Shown: one piece after another, positions 26,524-35,044 of the stretch
Layout: the number at the start of each line of letters is the position of its first letter
How positions within the stretch are numbered: position 1 is the stretch's first letter
Assembly: GCA_934130285.1 (NCBI GenBank)
Contig: CAKOXT010000001.1
Span: 310,001-374,000, forward strand
Direction of reading: 5' to 3'
DNA: 64,000 nt
Origin: an uncultured Clostridia bacterium
GTDB taxonomy: Bacteria > Bacillota > Clostridia > TANB77 > CAG-508
Notes under the pieces: model-generated
What the model saw: only the letters and a program-made list of their open reading frames with translations
Databases searched by the model: none
What the model was told of the DNA's origin: nothing
Translations under genes and position numbers: made by a program

Positions 26524-27268
26524 AGCCATTTTCTAAGAATCTTTTGAATAATTGTTCTCTACATTTTTCTTCAAATTCGTCATTTAATGGTTCTAGTGAT
26601 ATTTCTTCGTTGTATTTTCTTTCTAATGCATATTTAATTATATGATCTGCAACTTCTGGATTTTTTGATAGGAGTGGACCGTGTAAATATGTTGCTATTA
26701 CGTTCTTTTTTACAAAGCCTTCTGTTAAATCTCCAAATTTATTTCCATTTCCGTATAATACCGTTCCAAAAGTATCTTGTGTATCATATGTTTGTCCACC
26801 ATGATTTTCAAATCCTATTACTTTTGTCTCTTTTCCATCTATCATTGTTTCTATTATAATGTTTCCAATACATCTTTTTTCTCTGTCTTCAATAGCTTCT
26901 GTATAATAGTCAAAAATTTCTAATCCTGGAATAACATTACCTTCAACACCTTTGTAATATTTTCCAAACAATTGGTATGAACCACATATTAATAAGAAAA
27001 ATACTCCCTCTTCTACAGCTTTTTTTATTTCATCTTTGTATTTTATTAAATCTTCTGATAATATTTTTTGTTCGTTATCAGCTCCACCACCAGAAAATAC
27101 TATATCATAATCTGAGAAATTTGGTGCCTCATCATCAATTGAATATGTATCTATTTTAGCTATGAACCCTCTTTGCTCGATTCTATATTTTAATACTTTT
27201 ATATTGCCTACGTCTCCATATAAATCTAAAATATCTGGATATAAATATAAAATTTTAATTTCTTTCAT
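26522..27268 (-). CDS. gatD: lipid II amidotransferase, glutaminase subunit
   Basis: A 248-residue class I glutamine amidotransferase of the CobB/CobQ type. With MurT it amidates the D-glutamate of lipid II to D-isoglutamine, supplying ammonia from glutamine. The nucleophile is C95 in LLICGSYQ and the partner histidine H196 in TYLHGP. The start at 27268 is chosen because a GAGG site lies upstream; a frame from 27283 is also open. Either start overlaps the end of murT, as is usual for this pair. The length and the family arrangement are standard. Confidence 0.92.
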   Translation of the reverse strand: MKEIKILYLYPDILDLYGDVGNIKVLKYRIEQRGFIAKIDTYSIDDEAPNFSDYDIVFSGGGADNEQKILSEDLIKYKDEIKKAVEEGVFFLLICGSYQLFGKYYKGVEGNVIPGLEIFDYYTEAIEDREKRCIGNIIIETMIDGKETKVIGFENHGGQTYDTQDTFGTVLYGNGNKFGDLTEGFVKKNVIATYLHGPLLSKNPEVADHIIKYALERKYNEEISLEPLNDEFEEKCREQLFKRFLENG

Positions 27269-28604
27269 TGTGATTTCCCTCACTTTTTTCTTTGTACTTT
27301 AATAATTCATGTCTTGTTGGTTGTATAGATGTGTAATTAGCTATTACATATTTTCTACCATTCGTCTTATATAGTTCTTCTACAGCTTCTTCTATTGTCA
27401 TACATGGTATTATTTTATCAGCTGGATATCCACTTGTTTTTATTCTAATAGCCATATCATATGGCCTAGTTCCTGCTGTTATCACTTTATCTACATTTTC
27501 CATATCTTCAAAATTAATATCCCATATCCATGAAACATCTTTTCCGTCTGCTAAATTATCATTTAAAACAAATAATAATTCCTTGTTTTCTTTATCTTCA
27601 TTTAATAATCTTAAACTTACATTTGCCCCTGTTGGATTTTTAGCTAAATTGACAACTGTTGGACAACTGCAAATTTCCATTTTTTCTAGTCTACCATTAT
27701 TAAGTTGAAATTTTTCAACTGTCTTCATAACAGATTCTTCAGGTATTTGATATACTTTTGCAACTGTTGTTGCTGCTGCTAAATTGTATATAGCATATAT
27801 ATTGTTAAATTGTGTTTTATATGTTTTTTCTTCAATTCTAAATGTTTTATTCTCTAAATCAACATCTTCTATCACTTGATATAATTGACTATTTCCATAA
27901 TAACAATTTGGACATTTGAATTTTCCTATGTGTGCATATTGATAATATTCGTATTGCAATCTTGTATTACAGAATGGACAAAACTTTCCTTCACCAGCTT
28001 CTTTTAACTCTTCTGTTGCATATTTATATTTGTTAACTCTATAATAATAAATTGTTCTATTTTTCTTATTAGCTTTTCCCAATCTACTTACATTTGGATC
28101 GTCTGCATTAAGTATTAATTTTCCTGTGTATGTTTCTAAGAACTTTTGAATTTTTAATATTATTGTTTCTACTTCGCCAGCTCTATCTAGTTGATCTCTA
28201 AAGAAATCTAAAACAACTAAGCAATCTAATGGAATCATTTTATATAATATAGGTACATAGCTTTCATCTGTTTCAAAAACTAAATAGTCTGCTTTTACTT
28301 TTCCTGATAGCGTACAATTTTTTATTAAAACTGATAGTATTCCAGTTTCCATATTGTTTCCTTCAGCATTTGTTATTATTGTTTTTCCACTATCTTTTAA
28401 TATCTGTCCTATGCAATTATTTGTCATTGTTTTTCCGTTTGTTCCTGTTGTAGCTATTATTTTTCCATCTATTTTAAAATACTTAAATATGTTTGGATTC
28501 ATTTTATAAGCAAATTTTCCAGGTAAATTTCCACCGTTTTTTCCAAATAACTTTAGTATTAAACACAATATTTTTGTCATTAGTATTGTTATAACGTTTC
28601 TCAT
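27255..28604 (-). CDS. murT: lipid II amidotransferase, Mur-ligase-like subunit
   Basis: A 449-residue Mur ligase-like protein. The ATP loop TGTNGKT lies at about residues 53-59, and the C-terminal DUF1727 domain is present. A four-cysteine zinc ribbon (C209, C212, C231, C234) is inserted in the middle domain, as known from MurT. It activates the D-Glu carboxyl of lipid II for amidation by GatD, whose gene overlaps its end. Such amidation is needed for cross-linking in many Gram-positives. The ATG at 28604 follows GGGAGG. A consensus promoter and a leader hairpin (28669-28694) precede it. Confidence 0.93.
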   Translation of the reverse strand: MRNVITILMTKILCLILKLFGKNGGNLPGKFAYKMNPNIFKYFKIDGKIIATTGTNGKTMTNNCIGQILKDSGKTIITNAEGNNMETGILSVLIKNCTLSGKVKADYLVFETDESYVPILYKMIPLDCLVVLDFFRDQLDRAGEVETIILKIQKFLETYTGKLILNADDPNVSRLGKANKKNRTIYYYRVNKYKYATEELKEAGEGKFCPFCNTRLQYEYYQYAHIGKFKCPNCYYGNSQLYQVIEDVDLENKTFRIEEKTYKTQFNNIYAIYNLAAATTVAKVYQIPEESVMKTVEKFQLNNGRLEKMEICSCPTVVNLAKNPTGANVSLRLLNEDKENKELLFVLNDNLADGKDVSWIWDINFEDMENVDKVITAGTRPYDMAIRIKTSGYPADKIIPCMTIEEAVEELYKTNGRKYVIANYTSIQPTRHELLKYKEKSEGNHNERN

Positions 28605-28668
28605 TATTTCCTCCCATATAATCAGGATTTTAATTTATTTTGATTATATTTTTATTATTAATAAAGAC

Positions 28669-28694
28669 GTGGACATTGCTTTATGAATGTCCAC
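28669..28694 (-). promoter_or_regulatory. leader hairpin of murT, shared with the metG leader
   Basis: The minus-strand RNA would carry GTGGACAT, a 10-base loop, ATGTCCAC and then GTCTTTAT. The stem begins about 10 bases after the expected transcription start. The same stem and the same GTCTTTAT tail occur before metG at 53735-53756. It may be a transcript-end stabiliser, an attenuator or a protein-binding site. Confidence 0.5.
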
Positions 28695-28710
28695 AATTTC
28701 TCTCGTTTAG

Positions 28711-28739
28711 ATTATATTTCTAATATATACGTATGTCAA
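28711..28739 (-). promoter_or_regulatory. consensus promoter of murT-gatD
   Basis: TTGACA (28734-28739) and TATAAT (28711-28716) on the minus strand with a 17-base spacer: a perfect consensus. Confidence 0.8.
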
Positions 28740-28771
28740 TGATGTTGTTGGAATATTAGATGTATGTTTTC

Positions 28772-29356
28772 TTAAAGCTGTTGCAATATTGGCTGAACTT
28801 GTTTTCCTTCAAGGGCATGTTCTAGCGCTGGAATTATATATTTGCTATCATATACTATCGAACGTGGTTTACTTATTGGATTATCTTGCTTAAATGGTAC
28901 GAAATAATAGTTTCTCATATTTAACAATTTACCAATATTTATTGCATTTCCACTTAGTCCGTTGTTTGTTGATGGTGCAATTACCAGTGGGTTTTCATTT
29001 CTTAAATGTGATTTGGCAGCCATTGTTGCAGGTGTGTCTATAATATCATTTGCTAATTTAGCCATTGTATTTCCTGATGCGGGAGCTATTATCATTATAT
29101 CTGTTAAGTGTTTAGGGCCTATTGGCTCTGCTCCTTGAATTGTGTGTATGATTTTATTTTCTGTAATTTTTTCTATTTCTTCTATAAAATCTTTTGCCTC
29201 TCCAAATTTTGTATCTAGTGTATATGAGTTATATGACATTATTGGAATAATTATCGCATTTTGTTTTTTTATTTCCTTCATTTGTTCTATGCTTTTTCTA
29301 AATGTGCAAAATGATCCTGTAAATACATATCCTATCTTTTTTCCTTCTAAAGTCAA
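28772..29356 (-). CDS. spoVFB: dipicolinate synthase subunit B-like flavoprotein
   Basis: A 194-residue flavoprotein of the SpoVFB/DpaB type. Motifs include GYVFTGSFCTF near the N-terminus, GAEPIGPK and the FMN-site segment IIAPASGNTMAKLAN, then VIAPSTNNGLS. In spore formers DpaA and DpaB together make dipicolinic acid in the mother cell. Here no dpaA gene flanks it: murT lies on one side and the plus-strand PIN-PhoH gene on the other. The start codon is TTG at 29356 with AAAGGAGG upstream. It could still act with a distant DpaA, or with another dihydrodipicolinate-oxidising protein. Confidence 0.88.
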   Translation of the reverse strand: MTLEGKKIGYVFTGSFCTFRKSIEQMKEIKKQNAIIIPIMSYNSYTLDTKFGEAKDFIEEIEKITENKIIHTIQGAEPIGPKHLTDIMIIAPASGNTMAKLANDIIDTPATMAAKSHLRNENPLVIAPSTNNGLSGNAINIGKLLNMRNYYFVPFKQDNPISKPRSIVYDSKYIIPALEHALEGKQVQPILQQL

Positions 29357-29425
29357 TTACATAACCTCCTTTTATAACATCTTATGAAATTATGTTAAGT
29401 TTTGATATATTATTTAATAAAAGCA

Positions 29426-29454
29426 TTGAAAATTGAAGGTTTTGCTAGTATAAT
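29426..29454 (+). promoter_or_regulatory. promoter of the PIN-PhoH gene
   Basis: TTGAAA (29426-29431) and TATAAT (29449-29454), spacer exactly 17, plus strand. Confidence 0.8.
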
Positions 29455-29525
29455 ATTTATGTAACCCTATTGAACTGTATTTCTATTTACTAAGAAATAC
29501 TTGCATTATGAAAGGAGTTTTCATT

Positions 29526-30896
29526 ATGAAGAAGACATTTGTTTTACTTACAGAAGCAACGTTGTCATCTGAAAAATCTACTCTTAATTTTGGAGGCGAC
29601 AATAATATTGTCATTCCACTAGCAGTTGTTGAACGGATTTACCAGTATGATAAATCACCAGAGAAAGCTAAGATAGCTAGTAAGTTTGTGGATTACATTT
29701 CCACATTTCCTATGAAAGATCTTATTTCTAACAAAGGTGTGAAGCAGAGTAATGGCTCATATTTGAGAATTTTGGATTGCGGTGTAATCTCTTCTCAGGT
29801 TAATGAACTTCACAATGTTAGCGATCTTTATAAAAGATCATTTCAGGTTTGCTTGGATCTTGCTGAATCATCTAAAGACTCTCAAGTCATTTTGATTTCA
29901 CAGAATCCTTCTGTACGTCTGAAAGCTCAGAAATTGGGAATTAAGTCTCAGGAATTCAAAGATGAGATTTTCCCTCTTCCTCGTGATCAGTACAAAGGAA
30001 GAGTAAGCGTATTTTCTACCAAATCATCAATTGACAAATTGTATCAGGAAAAGACATTGTCTATCAATGCTATCTATCAGTACAATAAAATTGAATGGCA
30101 TGAGAATATGTTTGTTACAATCGAATCTGAGGGTTCTTCTGCTATCGCAAGATATACTGATGGTAAACTTGTTCCACTGATGTATCAGGATCTCAAGGCA
30201 TTTAAGCCGGAGAATGCTGAGCAGAAAATGCTTATGGAATGTCTGCTTGCTCCTCCAGAAATTGCGCCTTTGGTTATTGTAAAGGGAGGTGCCGGAACTG
30301 GCAAAACCTACTGTGCTCTTGCAGCAGCACTCCATAATCTTGCTTCGTATGGCCCTATTAGTACCTATGAACAGATTTTGGTTGGTGCACCTACTGTTAC
30401 TATTGATGAAGATCTCGGTTATCTTCCTGGAGATATTGATGATAAGGTTGGTCCTTATATCAATGGTGTTCAGAATAATCTCATTGAGATTTTCAAAAAT
30501 AATGGAACAGCTATAACAGGTGGTAAGGAAAAGGTTTCTAAGAAAGAATGTAAGGCAAGTGTGATTGAACTTTTTGATCGTCAGTTTATTCAGATTCAGG
30601 CAATTGGTTTCCTTCGTGGTTCATCAATTGCAAATACATTCTACTTCTTGGATGAAGTACAGAATGTTAAACCAGAAATCATGAAGGATATTATCACTCG
30701 TTTGGCTCGTGGATCAAAATTAATCTTGGCTGGTGACCCAACTCAGGTTAATGCTCCAGGATTGAATGAGAGACGTAATGGCTTAGTATACGCATCAGAA
30801 AAGTTCAAAGATATTGCTCGTTGCTGGCAGATTGAACTTGATAGTCAGAAAACTATTAGATCTGAGCTGGCTAAGATCGCTCAGGAAATTCTGTAA
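29526..30896 (+). CDS. PIN-PhoH (PhoH2-type) ATPase with degenerate PIN domain
   Basis: A 456-residue protein. The start at 29526 follows AAAGGAG; an in-frame ATG at 29508 lacks one. The N-terminal half matches a PIN domain in layout (KTFVLLTE; IVIPLAVVERI; VILISQNPSVRLKAQKLGI). The C-terminal half is a PhoH ATPase: Walker A GGAGTGKT, Walker B YFLDEVQN, then LAGDPTQVN. PhoH2 proteins are RNA-unwinding ATPases fused to a PIN nuclease. In this copy the usual PIN acids are missing (VLDTN becomes VLLTE; VSKD becomes ISQN). Codons are less AT-rich than in neighbours (frequent CAG for Gln). Own promoter and terminator. Confidence 0.88.
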   Translation: MKKTFVLLTEATLSSEKSTLNFGGDNNIVIPLAVVERIYQYDKSPEKAKIASKFVDYISTFPMKDLISNKGVKQSNGSYLRILDCGVISSQVNELHNVSDLYKRSFQVCLDLAESSKDSQVILISQNPSVRLKAQKLGIKSQEFKDEIFPLPRDQYKGRVSVFSTKSSIDKLYQEKTLSINAIYQYNKIEWHENMFVTIESEGSSAIARYTDGKLVPLMYQDLKAFKPENAEQKMLMECLLAPPEIAPLVIVKGGAGTGKTYCALAAALHNLASYGPISTYEQILVGAPTVTIDEDLGYLPGDIDDKVGPYINGVQNNLIEIFKNNGTAITGGKEKVSKKECKASVIELFDRQFIQIQAIGFLRGSSIANTFYFLDEVQNVKPEIMKDIITRLARGSKLILAGDPTQVNAPGLNERRNGLVYASEKFKDIARCWQIELDSQKTIRSELAKIAQEIL

Positions 30897-30936
30897 CCTT
30901 GTAACAATGTTATTTTAATGAATTAAAGACTCTTAA

Positions 30937-30969
30937 AAGCCCTCAAGCTTTGTGCTTGGGGGCTTTTCC
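30937..30969. terminator. terminator of the PIN-PhoH gene
   Basis: Stem AAAAGCCCTCAAGC with GCTTGGGGGCTTTT and a 5-base loop. It has T/A runs on both sides, so it may also end the convergent PMT gene. Confidence 0.85.
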
Positions 30970-30980
30970 TATTTTTTATC

Positions 30981-32717
30981 TTAATCATTGCGTGCTAATC
31001 CATCATATATCCATGTATTTAACCATTCCGTTGATTGTATATATTTTACACTAACCGGCATACCTGAATACACTGGATAAAAATATATGAAAAATGCTAG
31101 AAATATAGTTGACAATACAGGTATTAAATAATCTATTTTTTTCCATTTTTGTGCTAATTTGCTGATGGCAAATACTATTGTTAACATCATGAATGGCAGC
31201 GTTATGAAATAATGATATATAAACATTACTCTTCCTATAAAAGCATATGGAAGCCATGTACATAGTATCATTACCAATAAAATTGCTCCCTCTCTACTTC
31301 TTTTTACAACTGAGTATATTAATGTAAATACCGCAGTGGCTATTGATAACCACCAAATTGCAGGATTTCCCATACATGCTATTGTTCCTATTGTTTCACT
31401 ATCTGGTCTCGATACATAATACCACATTGGTCTAATCATTGCTGGCCATTCATACCATTTGCTTGTATATGGGTGTGTTGCCTTTAATTTTGAATGATAA
31501 TTATACATTGCTTGCTGATATTCAAAAAATGATTTTATGTCAGTTATTCTTACTGTCCTTGATTTCTCTGTATCTACGTTTCCTTCTTTGTCATATATTT
31601 GAAGGTATGCACTTTCATTTGTATCAGCGATTACTGGAATATATGAAGCAACATATATACAAATTGGTATGATTATAAATGAAATTACTGACCACAATAA
31701 TATTTTTAGATTAACTTTTCTTATTTTAGTTAAATATAATATTCCCATTGCAAGTCCAACAAATGCTGCTGTCCATTTTACTGATATAGCCATCCCCCAG
31801 AATGTACCTGATATTAACAAGCTCATTTTCTTTTTCTTAAATTCATCATCTTCTGCAAATAAATATTTTAGGAAAAATAAGAATGAAGTTAGGCAAAATA
31901 AAACCAACATACTGTCTACTGTGCCTATTCTTGTTTGCACAAAATGCATTCCATCTAAAGCCATTATTACTGCTGCAAATAATGCATATCTCTCTCTTTT
32001 AAATAATTGCTTGGCTATTAAATATATGACTAATATCATAAATATTCCTGCTATGTTTCCACATAATCTATATGCAAATGGTGTTGTTCCTAGGAAGTAC
32101 ATAGGAATTGACATTATCAATTTTCCTAATGGTGGGTGCACATATTCATATAACGGTAATTTATTTAATATTTCATATGCTGCTCTTGGAAAATATATTT
32201 CATCAAAGTATGAACTATTTTCTATTGAATATGCTTCTGGCACACATTCTTGTTCATCTATTAATTTTTCTGAATTTTCATTTATTGCCTTAATAGGTAT
32301 TTCTTTTCCATCTGCATCATACAGTTTTATTTCACCTATTGCTGTTGTATCTAAATTTGATTCTAACATTATGTACTTACTTTTGATTCCATTATAATTT
32401 ATAGAAAAATTTATCCATCTAAAAACATTCGAATAATCTAAGTTTAGATATGTATCATAAACATATTTATCATAATTTTTGTAATCATCCGTGTAAGATA
32501 TAGAAATATTTGATTCTGCATATCCTGAATATAACATTATTTTGTCAGGAACTTGATTAGATTCTATTTCAAATATTACTTGTTCACTTTTCTTCATACT
32601 TGGGTATGTTTTAGGATTCGAATTGTTTCCTAATTTATAAAAAGAAACGATTGTGTAAATTAATAGGATTGCTAATAAGATAATTGTTGCTGGTTTTAGA
32701 TTTTTTATTTTTTTCAT
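30981..32717 (-). CDS. PMT-family protein mannosyltransferase-like enzyme
   Basis: A 578-residue polytopic membrane glycosyltransferase of the GT39/PMT group (phospholipid carrier-dependent). One helix lies near the N-terminus, followed by an outer domain of about 140 residues. The hallmark FDEIYFPRAAYEI motif comes next, holding the catalytic Asp-Glu, then the conserved HPPLGKLI. About ten further helices follow. These enzymes use polyprenyl-phosphate mannose to glycosylate secreted proteins or wall polymers. The ATG at 32717 follows AGGGGG. The outer N-terminal insertion is unusual for short bacterial PMTs. It is not operonic with the ABC genes next to it, since a terminator at 32750-32780 lies between. 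Confidence 0.85.
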   Translation of the reverse strand: MKKIKNLKPATIILLAILLIYTIVSFYKLGNNSNPKTYPSMKKSEQVIFEIESNQVPDKIMLYSGYAESNISISYTDDYKNYDKYVYDTYLNLDYSNVFRWINFSINYNGIKSKYIMLESNLDTTAIGEIKLYDADGKEIPIKAINENSEKLIDEQECVPEAYSIENSSYFDEIYFPRAAYEILNKLPLYEYVHPPLGKLIMSIPMYFLGTTPFAYRLCGNIAGIFMILVIYLIAKQLFKRERYALFAAVIMALDGMHFVQTRIGTVDSMLVLFCLTSFLFFLKYLFAEDDEFKKKKMSLLISGTFWGMAISVKWTAAFVGLAMGILYLTKIRKVNLKILLWSVISFIIIPICIYVASYIPVIADTNESAYLQIYDKEGNVDTEKSRTVRITDIKSFFEYQQAMYNYHSKLKATHPYTSKWYEWPAMIRPMWYYVSRPDSETIGTIACMGNPAIWWLSIATAVFTLIYSVVKRSREGAILLVMILCTWLPYAFIGRVMFIYHYFITLPFMMLTIVFAISKLAQKWKKIDYLIPVLSTIFLAFFIYFYPVYSGMPVSVKYIQSTEWLNTWIYDGLARND

Positions 32718-32749
32718 TTTTCCCCCTAATACAAGTTATGTAATAAAAT

Positions 32750-32780
32750 AAAGAGCCTCACTAGATATGTGAAGCCCTTT
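32750..32780 (-). terminator. terminator of the Gld-like ABC operon
   Basis: Stem AAAGAGCCTCAC with an imperfect complement; TTTATTTTATT follows on the minus strand after the stop at 32790. Confidence 0.65.
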
Positions 32781-32789
32781 TATAAATTG

Positions 32790-34331
32790 CTATTTTAATC
32801 TTCTTCTTGAAATCCATACACATATTCCTGCAACTATTATTGTCATTGGCACTGCATATATAATCATCATTACAGTTTTTGCTTCTTTATCTGTTGCTGA
32901 AAATATTGATGTAGATGATGTTTTTCTTATTGAGTACAATTCTCCTTTATTTGCTGCAAATGCAAATGAATTCATGATTATATTACAATTTGGCTGATAA
33001 TAAAATATTGCTGCAGTGTTTGAAGTAGTTAATTGATTGTCTGAAAATGAACCGGTAGAAGCAAACATAACAGCTCTTGATTCCTCACCTGACTCTACCA
33101 TTTTATTAAATGATGCAGCTGTTGTATAATGAGATTCATCTGAATTTTTAGTTACTTGTTTTCCTGTTGAAAAATCATAAAGTATAGCATTATCTGATGT
33201 TGTTAGTACAGGTGTATATGTTACATTTTGCTCTGCCATTTTATTTGTATCTACTTCTACAATTCCAGTTGCTCTTAAAAGAGGCTTTAATGGATCTTTA
33301 TGCATTGCTGCTGTTATTTCACTGCTTGAAGACATTTCTGCTTGGATATCGTATTGTGATCCGCTAATCGTATTCTCACTTTGTTCAACTACCACTGCAT
33401 TTGGTAAAGTAACGCCATACTCATCTAAAACTTTCTGAAAATTTGGAAACTTTTCATCTGCATTTGTATAATTAATGTCATTTGTTATAATAACATCTCC
33501 TCCATTTTCAATATACTCACATATTGCATTAGCTTCTTTTTCTGAAAAGTCAGATGATATTCCCATAATAGCCAAGATATCACAATCTTCTGGGATTGCT
33601 GGATCAGATATAATATTAATTGTATTAATTTCATAGCATTCATTTGATAGTTCACTGGCTAAAGCATATATCCCAGATGTTGTTGTATAATTTGTTCTTC
33701 CTTCTACAAAATAAACCTTTGTTGCTTCTTCAGAAGCTAGATTATTAATTGCATTTGTTATTTTTTGCTCTGTTATGTCATTTAAATTCCAATTAGAATC
33801 ATACGTTGTTAATTCTGTGTCAAATATGTATGAAATTCTACCATCGGATGCGACTCCTACAATCTCAGCATTCTTTTCATCCATACCATAAGTCTCTTTT
33901 AAAGTATAATCTTCTGAACTTACTATTTGATATTTTATTTTTTCATTTTCAGCATGATATTGTTTCATTAAATCAACTACTTGAGAGTCTTCTGTAAACT
34001 TCCAAACATAGAAAGTTATATCTTTATTTACCGATTTAGCCAATTTCTTAGAAGCATCCGTTAATGTATGCATTTTTCCCTGTGTTAAATCTATCTGAGC
34101 TAAATTAATTTGTCTCACGCCAAGATTTATTGCTATATATGCTGCAATTAATATTGCTATTAATAGAATCATTCTAGTTGTATCTTTTATACAATATTCC
34201 TTAAGAACTGTAAAAAATGCAGCTACTCTTTCTTTTGGAGTTTTTTTATTTTTTTCTTTTTTCTCTTTTTTTTCTTTTTCACGACTCATTTGTTTTAGAA
34301 TCTTCTGGCTCTTTTTTTCTTTTTTATCCAT
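32790..34331 (-). CDS. GldG-like ABC transporter accessory protein
   Basis: A 513-residue protein with a strongly basic, Lys/Glu-rich cytoplasmic start (residues 1-35) and one membrane helix at about 50-72. A large outer domain follows, with the GldG-type pattern (DLTQGKMHTLTD.S; FYVWKF; VYFVEGRTNY; CDILAIMGISSDFSEKE...YIENGGDVIITND). A second helix sits near the C-terminus, ending in SRRRLK. GldG occurs with an ABC-2 permease (GldF) and an ATPase (GldA) in gliding Bacteroidota, but similar trios are common in non-gliding bacteria. Here the trio is complete and in the order ATPase, permease, GldG. The transported substrate is not known. Confidence 0.8.
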   Translation of the reverse strand: MDKKEKKSQKILKQMSREKEKKEKKEKNKKTPKERVAAFFTVLKEYCIKDTTRMILLIAILIAAYIAINLGVRQINLAQIDLTQGKMHTLTDASKKLAKSVNKDITFYVWKFTEDSQVVDLMKQYHAENEKIKYQIVSSEDYTLKETYGMDEKNAEIVGVASDGRISYIFDTELTTYDSNWNLNDITEQKITNAINNLASEEATKVYFVEGRTNYTTTSGIYALASELSNECYEINTINIISDPAIPEDCDILAIMGISSDFSEKEANAICEYIENGGDVIITNDINYTNADEKFPNFQKVLDEYGVTLPNAVVVEQSENTISGSQYDIQAEMSSSSEITAAMHKDPLKPLLRATGIVEVDTNKMAEQNVTYTPVLTTSDNAILYDFSTGKQVTKNSDESHYTTAASFNKMVESGEESRAVMFASTGSFSDNQLTTSNTAAIFYYQPNCNIIMNSFAFAANKGELYSIRKTSSTSIFSATDKEAKTVMMIIYAVPMTIIVAGICVWISRRRLK

Positions 34332-34363
34332 TATATATATCTTCCTTTCTAGATCTTAATTCA

Positions 34364-35044
34364 TTATTTTACGCTTTTACGTCTTTGTAAAACTATTATT
34401 GTTAGGCTCACAAATAATAAAATAAATGTGACATATCCTACAACTTCTTTTAATGAAATAATTCCTTGTGGAAATTTTTGATACATTTGTACTAATGAAA
34501 ACATCTCTATAATTCCTTGAAAATTCTGTATGAATGAAATTATTAAGAAAAATCCTATTGATATAACAGCTGCTATTACTTGACTTTCTGTTATTGATGA
34601 AACAAACATACCAAATGATATGTACGACATTGCTAGTAACAAAAATCCTATCAATGCAACTAATGGTTCTACTAAGCTAACATTTCCAAAGTGTCTTAAT
34701 ATTCCATAGTAAATAAACATAAATAACATTCCGATTATAACAACTATCGTTGCTGCAAAAAATTTTCCCAAAACTATGCTAACGATGCTTTTAGGTGATG
34801 TCATTAATAATTGATCTGTTCCACTCTTTTTTTCTTCTGCAAACATTCTCATTGTTAATATTGGCACAATAAAAGCTAATACTGTTGTACTATCCCATAT
34901 AATATATTCAAAATTTAAAGCACCTTGTATAAATGTATATGCATAAAATACCACACCTAACACAGCTAGAAACAATCCTATAAATACCCATCCTATTGGA
35001 GTAAAAAAGTAACTTTTTAATTCTTTTTTAATTATTGCAAACAT
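34364..35044 (-). CDS. ABC-2 type permease (GldF-like)
   Basis: A 226-residue permease with six predicted membrane helices and the ABC-2 motif region (FAEEKKSGTDQLLMTSPKS) after the second helix. FAIIKKELKSYFFTPIGW at the N-terminus is typical of the GldF-like group. The start overlaps the ATPase stop by a base, and GldG follows 32 bases on, so the three make one operon. It should form the membrane channel of an exporter of unknown substrate. Confidence 0.88.
   Translation of the reverse strand: MFAIIKKELKSYFFTPIGWVFIGLFLAVLGVVFYAYTFIQGALNFEYIIWDSTTVLAFIVPILTMRMFAEEKKSGTDQLLMTSPKSIVSIVLGKFFAATIVVIIGMLFMFIYYGILRHFGNVSLVEPLVALIGFLLLAMSYISFGMFVSSITESQVIAAVISIGFFLIISFIQNFQGIIEMFSLVQMYQKFPQGIISLKEVVGYVTFILLFVSLTIIVLQRRKSVK

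Noticed and set aside
31669..32397. 242-codon open frame on the plus strand
   Set aside because: It is antisense to the PMT-type gene, has no ribosome site, and reads as low-complexity Ile/Asn-rich protein. The minus frame has clear family motifs.
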